A stretch of 51,929 nt of DNA from Oceanospirillaceae bacterium (GCA_024686035.1 JAIBDW010000006.1:1-51929), one strand, 5' to 3'; shown: positions 1 through 10,589, numbered from the stretch's first letter. Numbers and translations: made by a program. The notes: generated by a model from the letters alone, not told the origin.

Positions 1-360
1 GCTGAATCTGTTGAGCCTGTGTTTTTAACACAAAGTAAAGAACTGGCTTATTATTGGGCGCAGCAGGCGGTGAGAAACCGCAGCGTAAGAATTGAAGGGG
101 CGCAACAACCTGTGGTGATTATGGTGGCTGTGCCAGAGGCTTTAAACAGCAAGGTTAAGCCCGATGTAGGCGCAGCAAGCTTGTTATTAGTGAAAGAGGG
201 TGAGCAATTTATGACCTTTTTGGCAGGTATATACTTAGCGAATAACTTAGAAGCCCCTGATATCAATTTAATGACAGCAGATCGCCTAGAGTATTTAAAT
301 AAATTAGGCATGGCCTATTATGATGCCGATATAGAGGTTTCTTGGTTACGCATTCTCTAA
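1..360 (+). CDS. C-terminal part of an unidentified protein, 5' truncated by the window edge
   Basis: Frame 1 is open from base 1 to the TAA at 358-360. The ORF-track start at 19 is an internal GTG. No family recognised. Confidence 0.5.
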   Translation, partial: AESVEPVFLTQSKELAYYWAQQAVRNRSVRIEGAQQPVVIMVAVPEALNSKVKPDVGAASLLLVKEGEQFMTFLAGIYLANNLEAPDINLMTADRLEYLNKLGMAYYDADIEVSWLRIL

Positions 361-462
361 ATTAAAAAACGGAAATGTTAAAACTACATTAGTGGCTCTT
401 GTTCATGCACAGTTAACAAGGTACCCTTTTGGGTAGATACTAATGCCCAAAGAGATCATTGT

Positions 463-912
463 ATGGTGCAACATCAAGCTCAACGCTTAGATCAGGCTTT
501 TGACGATTTGATTGACGCATGGTTAATTGAACGACAAGCACTACTCACTCAGTTTATGGCATTGCCACAAATGAGTGTGGCAGATGATGTGATCGGACAA
601 TTGCATCATTTTTGTGAGGCCATGGTGGATTATAGCTCCCGTGGTCACTTTAATGTGTATGAACAGTTACTGACGCATATCGCCCACTATAATGCGCAAT
701 TTACCAACCAAACCAGTGTGCTTTTGGGTAAAATCCACGACACAACAGATAAAATTGTTATTTTTGATGATGAATATGGCACTGTTGAAAAGCTTTCAAT
801 TCAAGATTTAGGCCACTTTAGTGGTCGCTTATCACGTTTAGGTGAAGTGCTTACCGACCGTTTTAATCATGAAGATCAATTGATGGAATTTTTTCAAGAA
901 ACCTTAGCTTAA
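463..912 (+). CDS. rsd: Rsd/AlgQ family anti-sigma70 regulator
   Basis: 149 aa. 'FCEAMVDYSSRGHFNVYEQLL' closely matches the Rsd/AlgQ 'FCQSLVDYLSAGHFSIYERIL' motif. Confidence 0.85.
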   Translation: MVQHQAQRLDQAFDDLIDAWLIERQALLTQFMALPQMSVADDVIGQLHHFCEAMVDYSSRGHFNVYEQLLTHIAHYNAQFTNQTSVLLGKIHDTTDKIVIFDDEYGTVEKLSIQDLGHFSGRLSRLGEVLTDRFNHEDQLMEFFQETLA

Positions 913-984
913 TTCGTCGTTGACCTTGTTAGCTTTGTTATCCATTTAGTTAAGCCACATAGGCGCACGCCCAAAGGGGATTTT

Positions 985-1890
985 TTGACACAGTTTAAAC
1001 ATGTCGGCCTTATTGGCAGGCTTAATAGTCCCGCAGTAATTGAAACCTTACATCGTGTAATAAAATGCCTTAATCATTGTGATCGACAGGTATGGGTCGA
1101 TGATCGTATTGCAGACTCTTTGAATGCTGATCACTTACCTAATGCTTTATACGGCACTGGTGATCGTCATTTTTTGGGTAAAAATTGTGATTTAGTGATT
1201 GTGGTGGGAGGCGATGGCAGCATGCTCTCTGCCGCTCGTATTATGGCAACCTACGGTGTGGCTGTGATTGGCATAAATCGCGGCAAGCTAGGTTTTTTAA
1301 CAGACATTGCACCTGACCAAGTTGAAACCTCTTTAGAGGCGGTGTTGAATGGCCAGTTTGAAACCAGCTATCGTTTTATGCTTTCAGCCCATGTTTTGCG
1401 TGATGGCGAAGAGGTAGGTCGTGGTAGTGGCCTAAATGACATCGTATTACACCCAGGTAAGTCGGCTAGGATGTTGGCCTATGATCTGGCTATAGATGAT
1501 AAAGCTGTTTATTTTGATCGAGCTGATGGTCTTATTGTAGCTACCCCGACGGGCTCTACGGCCTATGCACTTTCAGCAGGCGGGCCAATAATGCACCCTG
1601 GATTAGATGCTATTTCTCTAGTGCCGATGAATCCTCATAATTTAAGTAGCAGGCCATTAGTAGTGGCTGCTGATGCGCAGCTGGAGATACTCATAGGTGA
1701 AGACAATAGTAACCAGCCTACAATTAGCTGTGACGGCCAAGTGCACCTTGTGTGTGAACCAGGTGATAAGGTGCACATACAGCGTCATGAGGCTAGGCTT
1801 AAAGTTTTACAACCACTTGGGCATCATTTCTATGACCGTTGTCGTAGCAAATTGGGGTGGCATGCACGTGCCAGTGATGATGGACAATGA
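985..1890 (+). CDS. nadK: NAD kinase
   Basis: Contains GGDGSMLSAAR, the NRGKLGFLTDI motif and ATPTGSTAYALSAGGPI. TTG start. Confidence 0.95.
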   Translation: MTQFKHVGLIGRLNSPAVIETLHRVIKCLNHCDRQVWVDDRIADSLNADHLPNALYGTGDRHFLGKNCDLVIVVGGDGSMLSAARIMATYGVAVIGINRGKLGFLTDIAPDQVETSLEAVLNGQFETSYRFMLSAHVLRDGEEVGRGSGLNDIVLHPGKSARMLAYDLAIDDKAVYFDRADGLIVATPTGSTAYALSAGGPIMHPGLDAISLVPMNPHNLSSRPLVVAADAQLEILIGEDNSNQPTISCDGQVHLVCEPGDKVHIQRHEARLKVLQPLGHHFYDRCRSKLGWHARASDDGQ

Positions 1891-2777
1891 TACTGTTACA
1901 CACTTTCCCCAACTCCACTGACCTTACGCTGGTTACCAAAACATTGTGGCATCATAAAGTGCCACACCGGGTGCGTTTTTTAGACGGCGAACAGCAACTG
2001 TGGTTACAAGACGCGGCGCAATATGCTCAAGGGCAGGCGTTAATGCAGCAAGTATTGCAGGGCGCTGGAGAGCCCCAGCCGGTTTTTTCAGACTCGGAAT
2101 CTGGCTCACCTGGCTTAACGACCACAGGCTCTAAAGGGTATGTTTGGGCATTTTTTAGGCGGTCTCCCGTCACATATTTCTTCTTTACTCTCATGCTTTT
2201 GGTGGTGATGGTCACTGGGATGGGTAGTGATTTGGAGATGGTTTCTTGGTTCAGCTTTTTCCCTATTGTGGTGAGTACACAAGCCTACCTTGTACCTGGA
2301 TTTGATCATTTATGGCAGCAACCGTGGCGCTTGTTGAGCCCCATGTTATTGCATTTTGGATGGCTTCATTTAGTGTTTAACGGATTGTGGTGGCTGGATT
2401 TGGGTAAGCGTATAGAACGCCAATCATCCCTTTTGTTGATCGCCTTGTTAGTGGTCACAAGTTTGGCTGCTAATGTGGCGCAAGCATGGCAAGAAACAAG
2501 CTTATTTGGCGGTATGTCTGGGGTGATATATGGTTTGCTAGGATATGTATGGGTGATGGATCGATATAACGTGCCACGATATCATTTGCCCCAAAGCATT
2601 CTTATATTTATGTTACTTTGGTTATTAGCTGGTTTAAGTGGTTTGTTCTTGTTTCTTGGGTTTGGCAACATGGCAAATATGGCGCATATAGGCGGGCTGG
2701 TGGCAGGAGTAGTGTGGGGGCTTTTACACACTTATTTGCTGCGTATGCGCTCAAGTAAAGGACAAAAAGGCTCGTGA
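1887..2777 (+). CDS. Rhomboid family intramembrane serine protease
   Basis: Catalytic GMSGVIYG and AHIGGLVAG motifs; multiple TM segments; soluble N-terminal domain. Overlaps nadK by 4 nt (ATGA). Confidence 0.9.
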   Translation: MILLHTFPNSTDLTLVTKTLWHHKVPHRVRFLDGEQQLWLQDAAQYAQGQALMQQVLQGAGEPQPVFSDSESGSPGLTTTGSKGYVWAFFRRSPVTYFFFTLMLLVVMVTGMGSDLEMVSWFSFFPIVVSTQAYLVPGFDHLWQQPWRLLSPMLLHFGWLHLVFNGLWWLDLGKRIERQSSLLLIALLVVTSLAANVAQAWQETSLFGGMSGVIYGLLGYVWVMDRYNVPRYHLPQSILIFMLLWLLAGLSGLFLFLGFGNMANMAHIGGLVAGVVWGLLHTYLLRMRSSKGQKGS

Positions 2778-2831
2778 GAGAGAGGTTTATGATATTATTT
2801 GCATTAACGTTTTATGTAAGAGGTTTGTTTG

Positions 2832-3089
2832 ATGGAATATAAGCAAGTTATTTCCCAACTCACTCCAGAAATCTACCTAAGTCTGAAAACTGCCTTAGAG
2901 ATTGGTAAATGGCCTGATGGTAGAGTGCTAAGTGAAGCTCAAAAAAATTCCTGCATGGAAGCTGTGTTGAGCTATCAGTCTATGAAATTAGACACAAAGC
3001 AACACTCAGGGTATATGCCTGATCAGTGCGCGTCTAAATCTAGTTCTGTACCTGCTGTGACAGAAGAAAAGATCATCAAAATACACTAA
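2832..3089 (+). CDS. DUF1315 / YeaC-like protein
   Basis: 'LTPEIYLSLKTALEIGKWPDGRVLSEAQKNSCMEAV' resembles YeaC. ATG at 2832 preferred over the TTG at 2829. Confidence 0.75.
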   Translation: MEYKQVISQLTPEIYLSLKTALEIGKWPDGRVLSEAQKNSCMEAVLSYQSMKLDTKQHSGYMPDQCASKSSSVPAVTEEKIIKIH

Positions 3090-3091
3090 TT

Positions 3092-3934
3092 ATGCAAACA
3101 TCTAATGTGCTTTCTGGGCACCTCCAAAAACTCACCACCCATATTGATTCTGTGCCTGACGCTCAAGTGCAATATACGCTTGTGTTAGGTGATCAACAGT
3201 TGCACCTTAACGCTTTAATAGGCCAAACCATTCGTTTAGAGCATTTGGGACAGATTAACTGCAGCCACTGTGGCCGTAAAACCAAAAAAAGTTATAGCCA
3301 AGGCCACTGCTTTGTTTGTATGCAAAAATTACCACAATGTGATTTATGTATTATGAGTCCAGAGCGCTGTCATTTTGACGCAGGTACTTGTCGGGATGAG
3401 GCTTGGGGACAAGCCTTTTGTATGCAGCCCCATATCGTTTATTTGGCTAATTCATCGGGCCTTAAGGTAGGCATTACTCGGGTTAATCAAATGCCTACAC
3501 GTTGGCTGGATCAAGGCGCATCACAAGCCATGCCTATTATGCAGGTGGCCACACGTAAATTGTCTGGACAAGTGGAAACTGTGCTCAAACAATATGTAAC
3601 CGATAAAACAAATTGGCGCAAACTACTTCAAAGCGACGCCCAACCTATTGATATGGCCCAAGCAGCGGATGCATTGTTAAATGAATCAGAAGCAGATTTA
3701 GAAGTGTTACTGGGGGCACTGAGCCACCAAGATTACCAGTGGTTAGATACAGCTGCGATGAGTATGCGCTACCCAGTATTAGAATACCCCAGTAAAATTA
3801 AGTCCCATAACCTAGACAAGGAGCCTGTCTTAGAAGGTAGATTGATGGGTATAAAGGGGCAATATCTTATTTTTGATACAGCGGTCATTAACATCCGCAA
3901 ATACACATCCTATTTGGTGCAATTGAGCTCATGA
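3092..3934 (+). CDS. DUF2797 family protein with Cys-rich putative zinc-binding region
   Basis: CSHCGRKTKKSYSQGHCFVCMQKLPQCDLC followed by 'HIVYLANSSGLKVGITRVNQMPTRWLDQGA'. Lies between yeaC-like and pepN, and overlaps pepN by ATGA. Confidence 0.75.
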   Translation: MQTSNVLSGHLQKLTTHIDSVPDAQVQYTLVLGDQQLHLNALIGQTIRLEHLGQINCSHCGRKTKKSYSQGHCFVCMQKLPQCDLCIMSPERCHFDAGTCRDEAWGQAFCMQPHIVYLANSSGLKVGITRVNQMPTRWLDQGASQAMPIMQVATRKLSGQVETVLKQYVTDKTNWRKLLQSDAQPIDMAQAADALLNESEADLEVLLGALSHQDYQWLDTAAMSMRYPVLEYPSKIKSHNLDKEPVLEGRLMGIKGQYLIFDTAVINIRKYTSYLVQLSS

Positions 3935-6570
3935 CTAAAAACACCCAAGTGATTTATTTAAAAGATTATCAGGTTCCTGTGTTCATCATTGAAACCACTA
4001 ATCTGGATATTCGTATTGGTGATGAATATACCTCTGTAGTGGCACGACTAAAAGTGCGTCGTAACCTTGCAAGTGATGCAGATACATCCGCCTTGGTATT
4101 GCAAGGTGGTAGCGACATTAAGCTTCAAGAAGTGATGATGGACGGCCTTATTTTAGATCACTCAGACTATGATTTAGAAGATGGAATGTTATCTATCCAC
4201 CAGTGTCCAGAAGCCTTTGAATTGACCACCGAGTGCTTGATCCAGCCGCAGCTCAATACCACTTTAGAAGGGCTTTATAAGTCTGGTGGTATGTATTGCA
4301 CTCAGTGCGAGGCCGAAGGATTTCGCAATATTACATATTACCTAGATCGCCCAGATGCCTTGTCCATTTTTACGACTCGTATCAGTGCAAATAAAGCGCG
4401 TTATCCTATTTTATTGGCTAACGGTAATCCAGTGGAGCATGGCGATCTAGACAATGGCGAGCATTTTGCTGTGTGGCATGATCCATTTCCCAAGCCTGCC
4501 TATTTGTTTGCTATGGTGGCGGGTGACTTGGTGCGCCAAGATGCAGAATTTACCACCATGTCTGGCAGGAGTGTTGATTTACAGATTTTTGTGGAAGCCC
4601 ATAACAGCCATAAATGTGATCACGCATTGGCATCCCTTAAACGGTCAATGCTGTGGGATGAAAAGGTGTACGGTCGTGAATATGATTTAGACTTATTTAT
4701 GATCGTGGCTGTGGATGACTTCAACATGGGGGCCATGGAGAACAAAGGCCTCAATATTTTTAATTCCGACTGTGTGTTAGCCGATCCAGCCACTAGCAGC
4801 GACGCCATGTTCGAGCGTATCGAGGGTATTGTCGCCCATGAATACTTTCATAACTGGTCTGGTAATCGAGTTACTTGTCGTGACTGGTTCCAACTGAGTT
4901 TGAAAGAAGGCTTTACAGTCTATCGTGATTCTCAATACACCGCAGACACTTATTCTGCGGCGGTAAAGCGTATTGATGATGTCACCGTATTGCGTACCCA
5001 TCAGTTTGCTGAAGATGCAGGCCCCATGGCGCACCCTATCCGTCCAGCGTCTTACATAGAAATTAATAATTTTTACTCAGTGACCGTGTATGAAAAAGGT
5101 GCTGAAGTTGTGGGAATGATCCATACATTGCTTGGAGATGAGTTGTTTCGAAAGGGAAGTGATTTGTATTTTGACCGTCACGATGGTCAGGCAGTTACCA
5201 CAGATGATTTTATCGCCGCTATGAGTGACGCTAGTGGTGTTGATTTGCGCCAGTTTACACGCTGGTATAGTCAAGCAGGCACACCGACTTTAACGGTCAC
5301 AGATGTTTATGATGACGCATCTAACGAGTATCGCCTTACTGTTGAACAATTTACGCCAGCTACGCCAGAGTGCCAAGAAAAGCAGCCCTTCCATTTACCC
5401 TTACGCATCGCTTTGTTGGATGCTAGTGGGGCGCAAATGCCTTTAGAATTAAAGGATGTGGGGCCTTTGACAGGCAAAGAGACTGTGCTGAATATTACTA
5501 AAAACAAACAAACCTTTGTGTTTGAAGGGGTCATCCAAAACCCTGTGCCATCTTTATTGCGAGGCTTTTGTGCCCCTGTAAAGTTGGACTATCACTACAC
5601 TCAAGAGCAACTATTGTTTTTGGCTAGTAAAGACACTGATGGTTTTTGTCGATGGGAAGCTTGTCAACGGTTGTTGATTGAAGCCGTGACACAGGCCATG
5701 TTGCAGCCAATTGGTTATCAACTAGGGCCAGAACTGACAACCATGTTACGCAGCAGTTTGGTGGATGAAACCCTAGACCCTGCTATGGTTGCCAAGTTGG
5801 TGCAGCTGCCCAGTGAAGCCTATTTGGCAGAGAATCAAGCCACGGTGGATGTAGACTTGATTCACGCGGGTAGGGAAGCGATGCGTGTTGCGATAGCGCA
5901 AGCTCTAGAGAGCGATTTGCTAGCGTGTTACCAAAGTAACCATGACACCGGGCCTTTTAGTCAAACAGGCAATGCTATTGGTAAACGAGCGCTTAAAAAT
6001 ACGTGTTTGTTTTATCTTAATAGTTTAGATGATGTTCACTATCAGGAAATAGCGCAAGCTCAATATCAGCTGCAAGCTAACATGACGGACGTTGGGGCGG
6101 CTTTACATATTTTAACTGGTCAAAAAAATAGTGCTATATCTGTGCCATTATTGGCTGACTTTTATCAAAGGTGGCAAGATGATGCGCAAGTGGTGTGCCA
6201 ATGGTTTGCCATGCAAGCAGGGACCAATTTGCCCGGTCGTTTGTCTCATGTAAAAGCCTTGCTTGAGCATGCTTCATTTGATATTCGTAATCCTAATAAA
6301 GTGCGCAGCTTAGTGGGTAGTTTTATCCGCAGTGCGATTAATTTCCATAGTGCAGATGGCAGTGGTTACGAATTTGTGGCGGATATGATTTTGCGACTGG
6401 ATCCTATTAACCCGATGATTGCTGCCAATCTAGCCAAACCCTTAGGGCGTTTTAAGCCCCACACAATCAATAGACAAGTGCTGATGCAAGCACAATTGCA
6501 AAGATTAAGCCAAGCCAAGCTTAGCAGTGACGTGTATGAAGTAGTCACTAAAGCATTGGCAGCAAGTTAA
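3931..6570 (+). CDS. pepN: Aminopeptidase N (M1 family)
   Basis: 879 aa with GAMENKGLNIFN and HEYFHNWSGNRVTCRDWFQLSLKEG motifs. Confidence 0.97.
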   Translation: MTKNTQVIYLKDYQVPVFIIETTNLDIRIGDEYTSVVARLKVRRNLASDADTSALVLQGGSDIKLQEVMMDGLILDHSDYDLEDGMLSIHQCPEAFELTTECLIQPQLNTTLEGLYKSGGMYCTQCEAEGFRNITYYLDRPDALSIFTTRISANKARYPILLANGNPVEHGDLDNGEHFAVWHDPFPKPAYLFAMVAGDLVRQDAEFTTMSGRSVDLQIFVEAHNSHKCDHALASLKRSMLWDEKVYGREYDLDLFMIVAVDDFNMGAMENKGLNIFNSDCVLADPATSSDAMFERIEGIVAHEYFHNWSGNRVTCRDWFQLSLKEGFTVYRDSQYTADTYSAAVKRIDDVTVLRTHQFAEDAGPMAHPIRPASYIEINNFYSVTVYEKGAEVVGMIHTLLGDELFRKGSDLYFDRHDGQAVTTDDFIAAMSDASGVDLRQFTRWYSQAGTPTLTVTDVYDDASNEYRLTVEQFTPATPECQEKQPFHLPLRIALLDASGAQMPLELKDVGPLTGKETVLNITKNKQTFVFEGVIQNPVPSLLRGFCAPVKLDYHYTQEQLLFLASKDTDGFCRWEACQRLLIEAVTQAMLQPIGYQLGPELTTMLRSSLVDETLDPAMVAKLVQLPSEAYLAENQATVDVDLIHAGREAMRVAIAQALESDLLACYQSNHDTGPFSQTGNAIGKRALKNTCLFYLNSLDDVHYQEIAQAQYQLQANMTDVGAALHILTGQKNSAISVPLLADFYQRWQDDAQVVCQWFAMQAGTNLPGRLSHVKALLEHASFDIRNPNKVRSLVGSFIRSAINFHSADGSGYEFVADMILRLDPINPMIAANLAKPLGRFKPHTINRQVLMQAQLQRLSQAKLSSDVYEVVTKALAAS

Positions 6571-6688
6571 CCCATAACATAAGTCTTTAAATGCCAATGT
6601 GCTTGTTACGCATATTGCTTGCTTTGCCCTGAGTTATGGCATGGCTTTTATCATATTTATGGCATTTGAACACAGTAGGAGATTCACA

Positions 6689-7696
6689 ATGAAATTTGTC
6701 GGTGAAAAAGATTATCAGCATGGCATGGACACTAAGGTAGGGGTGTTAATTACCAACTTGGGCACGCCAGATGCTCCCACTAAAAAAGCCCTGCGCACGT
6801 ACCTTAAAGAATTTTTAAGTGATCCAAGGGTGATCGAAACACCAAAAATAATTTGGCAAATCATTCTGAATGTTATTATTCTTAATGTGCGTCCTGCAAA
6901 AAGTGCCAAAGCTTATGAAACAGTTTGGACAGACAGTGGTAGCCCACTATACGACATTGCTAAAAAACAACAGGCTGCCCTTGTCGAAAAACTACCTAAT
7001 CTTGTGGTTGGTTTGGCCATGCGGTTCGGCAACCCAAGTATAGAAAGTCAGCTTATTAAAATGCGTGACCAAGGTGTGCGTAAGATCTTAATCTTCCCCA
7101 TGTACCCACAATATTGTGCAGCGACTACCGCAAGTACCTTTGATAAAGTGACTCAAGTGCTAAATAAATGGCGCTGGATACCTGAAGTGCGTTTTATTAA
7201 TGATTATTATCACGATGAGCTCTACGTTAAAGCCTTGGCAAATAGTATCGTGGCCTTTCGTGAAAAGCATGGTAAACCAGACTTAACGTTGTTTAGTTAC
7301 CATGGTATCCCCAAAGCTTACCTCGATAAAGGTGACCCTTACCATTGCTTCTGCCGTGCCACTACGCGCCTAGTAAAAGAGCGTTTAAATTTAACAGACG
7401 AAGAAGTAATGACGACTTTTCAAAGTCGCTTTGGCCCTGCAGAATGGCTACAGCCTTATACGGATATCACACTTAAAGAGTTGCCTGCCAAAGGCATTAA
7501 AAATGTGCATATTATTGCCCCAGCGTTTAGTGCGGATTGCTTAGAGACCATTGAAGAAATTAGCGTAGAAAATAGGGAATACTTCATGGAAAGTGGTGGA
7601 GAAACCTACCGCTATATTCCTTGCTTAAACGACAGTGAAGAACACATTGAGCTCTTCACTAAGCTGATTAGACAACATACCCAAGGGTGGGATTAA
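6689..7696 (+). CDS. hemH: Ferrochelatase
   Basis: VGVLITNLGTPDAPT, FSYHGIPKAYLDKGDPYHCFC. ATG at 6689 preceded by AGTAGGAG; the longer ORF from 6599 is probably over-extended. Confidence 0.95.
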   Translation: MKFVGEKDYQHGMDTKVGVLITNLGTPDAPTKKALRTYLKEFLSDPRVIETPKIIWQIILNVIILNVRPAKSAKAYETVWTDSGSPLYDIAKKQQAALVEKLPNLVVGLAMRFGNPSIESQLIKMRDQGVRKILIFPMYPQYCAATTASTFDKVTQVLNKWRWIPEVRFINDYYHDELYVKALANSIVAFREKHGKPDLTLFSYHGIPKAYLDKGDPYHCFCRATTRLVKERLNLTDEEVMTTFQSRFGPAEWLQPYTDITLKELPAKGIKNVHIIAPAFSADCLETIEEISVENREYFMESGGETYRYIPCLNDSEEHIELFTKLIRQHTQGWD

Positions 7697-8301
7697 TTTC
7701 TTGTTGCTAAAACGCGCTCCACTGTCGCTACAATAGTTTGGGTTTGATGATCGATTTCCATATTCACTAAATCTCCAGGGTTTGCGTTACCAAACCCTGT
7801 GACTCTAAGAGTTTCAGGAATAAGACAAACGCAAAACTTAGATTCTTCAACGCAGCCTACAGTGAGACTGCAGCCATTAAGGCCAATAAAACCTTGGGGT
7901 AAAACGTGTTTTTTGTGTGCCTCAGGTAGGTTAAACCAAATGTTGGTATTGCCATCTTGTTTGTCGATTTGACTGATCGCTAGCGCTATGGAAACATGCC
8001 CTGAAATAATATGACCACCTATTTCATCACCATATTTTAATGAGCGTTCTACATTCACCCAATCCCCTTGTTTTAGCAGGCCTAGGTTGGTTAACTTGAG
8101 GGTTTGGCCGATAACATCAAAACTAAAATGGTTATCACGTTGTGCGGTGACTGTCAGGCAGGTGCCATTGATCGCAATACTTGCACCAATGTCAACCTTT
8201 TCGCTGATCGCTTGTGGAAGAGTGATAACAAAGCTGCGCTGGTTAGTGCCAGTGACAATGGATTTAATTTGGCCTTGGCCTTGGACGATACCCGTGAACA
8301 T
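7693..8301 (-). CDS. ribE: Riboflavin synthase subunit alpha
   Basis: MFTGIVQGQGQI start and a duplicated lumazine-binding fold (GTCLTV / GCSLTVG). 202 aa. Confidence 0.95.
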   Translation of the reverse strand: MFTGIVQGQGQIKSIVTGTNQRSFVITLPQAISEKVDIGASIAINGTCLTVTAQRDNHFSFDVIGQTLKLTNLGLLKQGDWVNVERSLKYGDEIGGHIISGHVSIALAISQIDKQDGNTNIWFNLPEAHKKHVLPQGFIGLNGCSLTVGCVEESKFCVCLIPETLRVTGFGNANPGDLVNMEIDHQTQTIVATVERVLATRN

Positions 8302-8394
8302 GATTTACCCGAAAGTGGTTAGAAAAGCCGATATAAAAGCGTTAGATGGCTATGTTATCCGAGCGCAGCGTATCTGTGAAGTAGAGTTTAGCTT

Positions 8395-9345
8395 GTGAGT
8401 CGTATCATTTTGGCTCCCATGGAAGGTCTAGCCGACAACATATTACGTGATTGCCTTACCCAAATTGGTGGTATTGATCTGTGTGTCACTGAATTTATCC
8501 GCGTGACTACCCAGCTGTTGCCTCCAAAAGTATTCCATCGTTTGTGTCCAGAGCTATCTAATGGCGCTAAAACTCCAGCAGGTATACCTGTGCGTATTCA
8601 GCTGTTAGGTAGTGACCCTGAAGCTTTGGCAGCAAACGCAGTAAGGGCACTGGAGCTAGGTTCCCCAGGGGTTGATCTGAATTTTGGTTGCCCTGCAAAA
8701 ACAGTAAACCGAAGCCAAGGTGGAGCGGTGTTGTTGCAAGAGCCTAAGCGGGTAGCCAATATTATCGCCACTGTAAGGCAGGCTATAGGTGATGATGCTT
8801 GGTTGAGCGCTAAAATGCGCCTTGGATTTGCCACCAAAGACTTAGCCTTAGAAAACGCGCAGCGTATACAGGGCGCAGGCGCCAACGAGCTTACCGTGCA
8901 TGCTAGAACCAAGGTGGAAGGCTATCGCCCTCCAGCTCATTGGCAGTGGATTCAAAAAATCAGACAAGTAGTTGATATTCCCGTGATTGCCAATGGCGAA
9001 GTATGGACGCCGCAAGACTATACAGCCTGTCGTCAAGCCAGTGGTAGTGAGGATGTAATGGTAGGCCGAGGGTTGGTATGGAAGCCAGATCTAGCATTGC
9101 AGATCCGTCACCTGCAGGCAGGCCAACCGATACAGGAGTGGAGTTGGGAGGCTTTAGTGCCTAGGGTACTTTATTTTATTGACCTTGTTGATGAGCAGGT
9201 TGCGGTGAAGTTTCAAGATGCACGGGTAAAGCAATGGCTTAAATTATTAGGCCGGGTGTATCCTCAAGCTAATGCTTGTTTTGAGCAAGGTAAACGTTTG
9301 AAGACGCTCAGTGACTTACGCTCTTTAGTGAATCATAGTCGGTAG
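8395..9345 (+). CDS. dusC: tRNA-dihydrouridine synthase C
   Basis: ILAPMEGLADNILRDCLTQIGGIDLCVTEFIRV and GVDLNFGCPAKTVNRSQGGAVLL. GTG start. Confidence 0.93.
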   Translation: MSRIILAPMEGLADNILRDCLTQIGGIDLCVTEFIRVTTQLLPPKVFHRLCPELSNGAKTPAGIPVRIQLLGSDPEALAANAVRALELGSPGVDLNFGCPAKTVNRSQGGAVLLQEPKRVANIIATVRQAIGDDAWLSAKMRLGFATKDLALENAQRIQGAGANELTVHARTKVEGYRPPAHWQWIQKIRQVVDIPVIANGEVWTPQDYTACRQASGSEDVMVGRGLVWKPDLALQIRHLQAGQPIQEWSWEALVPRVLYFIDLVDEQVAVKFQDARVKQWLKLLGRVYPQANACFEQGKRLKTLSDLRSLVNHSR

Positions 9346-9510
9346 TTTTCATAGCCATTTTTGCATTACGTGTTTGTTGATGCATATGCCATGAAAATCT
9401 ATGTAAATTAGGCTATACCAAATGTATCCTTCAAGCGCATACGGTATACTCATTACAAATTCTATCGGTTTTTCTTTAACCTTTTTTTGTCAAATTATTG
9501 AGGTGTTTCT

Positions 9511-10536
9511 TTGTATTCTATTGCCCGTAGCCTGTTGTTCCAACTTTCGGCTGAAACTGCTCATGATTTAACTCTTGATGGGCTTGCAGCTGGTGAAAGG
9601 TTAGGGCTGCTGAGCGCTTTGACGCCAAGCGTCGCCGATTTACCTGTCACGGTGATGGGTATAGAGTTCCCCAACCCTGTAGGTCTTGCTGCTGGATTGG
9701 ACAAAAATGCCAGTGCTGTTGATGGCCTTGCTGCTTTAGGTTTTGGCTTTATAGAAGTGGGAACTACCACGCCAAGGCCGCAGCCTGGCAACCCAAAGCC
9801 ACGCATGTTTAGACTGCCTGAAGCCCAAGCAATTATTAACCGCATGGGTTTTAACAATAAAGGTGTGGATTACCTTATAGAAAATATTAAAAAAGCTAAA
9901 TACAAGGGTGTACTAGGCATTAATATTGGCAAGAATTTTGATACCTCAGTTGCAGACGCTGCATCTGACTACCTTATCTGCATGAGAAAGGTTTATGCCT
10001 ATGCCAGCTATATTACGGTCAATATTTCCTCCCCTAATACGCCGGGTTTGCGAGACTTGCAATTCGGTGAGTCTTTGAGTCAATTGTTAGGCGCGCTTAA
10101 ACAAGAGCAAGCAGTCCTTGAAAAAGCCCATGGCCGTTATGTTCCACTGGCCGTTAAAATTGCACCTGACATGGACGATGAACAGCTTCAAGGTGTGGCC
10201 CAATGTATCTTGGAACACCAAATGGATGGTGTCATCGCAACCAATACAACGCTTAGCAGGGACGGGGTGAGTGAACTGACCTTTGGCGATGAGGCAGGAG
10301 GGCTCAGTGGTGCGCCATTGAAGGATCATGCGACAAAAACTATTGCAGCTTTGTATGTGATTTTAGGTGACAAAGTGCCTATTATCGGTGTGGGTGGTAT
10401 CAACAGTGGTGCTGATGCGTTGGAGAAAATGAATGCAGGGGCCAAACTGATCCAGGTTTATAGTGGCTTAATATACCAAGGCCCAAGCCTAGTTAAGCAG
10501 TGTGTTAACGCGTGCAGAAGCCTTATTAAAGGTTAA
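9511..10536 (+). CDS. pyrD: Dihydroorotate dehydrogenase (quinone), class 2
   Basis: N-terminus [50 protein letters not shown] start. Confidence 0.96.
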   Translation: MYSIARSLLFQLSAETAHDLTLDGLAAGERLGLLSALTPSVADLPVTVMGIEFPNPVGLAAGLDKNASAVDGLAALGFGFIEVGTTTPRPQPGNPKPRMFRLPEAQAIINRMGFNNKGVDYLIENIKKAKYKGVLGINIGKNFDTSVADAASDYLICMRKVYAYASYITVNISSPNTPGLRDLQFGESLSQLLGALKQEQAVLEKAHGRYVPLAVKIAPDMDDEQLQGVAQCILEHQMDGVIATNTTLSRDGVSELTFGDEAGGLSGAPLKDHATKTIAALYVILGDKVPIIGVGGINSGADALEKMNAGAKLIQVYSGLIYQGPSLVKQCVNACRSLIKG

Positions 10537-10579
10537 TGCTTCATCGCTTACTTTGGCGTTTGGCGTGCACGAGAAGGCA

Positions 10580-10589
10580 TTGGCGCCAA
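10580..10589. repeat. Perfect 10-bp palindrome TTGGCGCCAA downstream of pyrD
   Basis: Direct reading. Flanking TTTGGCG copies (10552-10558, 10559-10565) can also pair with CGCCAAA (10584-10590). Confidence 0.6.

Noticed and set aside
6599-6688. N-terminal extension of the hemH ORF
   Set aside because: ATG at 6689 has a good ribosome-binding site and gives a typical ferrochelatase N-terminus; the upstream part is likely untranslated leader.
8087-8398. 103-aa plus-strand ORF over the ribE 5' end
   Set aside because: Mostly antisense to ribE. Only the last 33 codons, after the CATG, were kept as a low-confidence observation.
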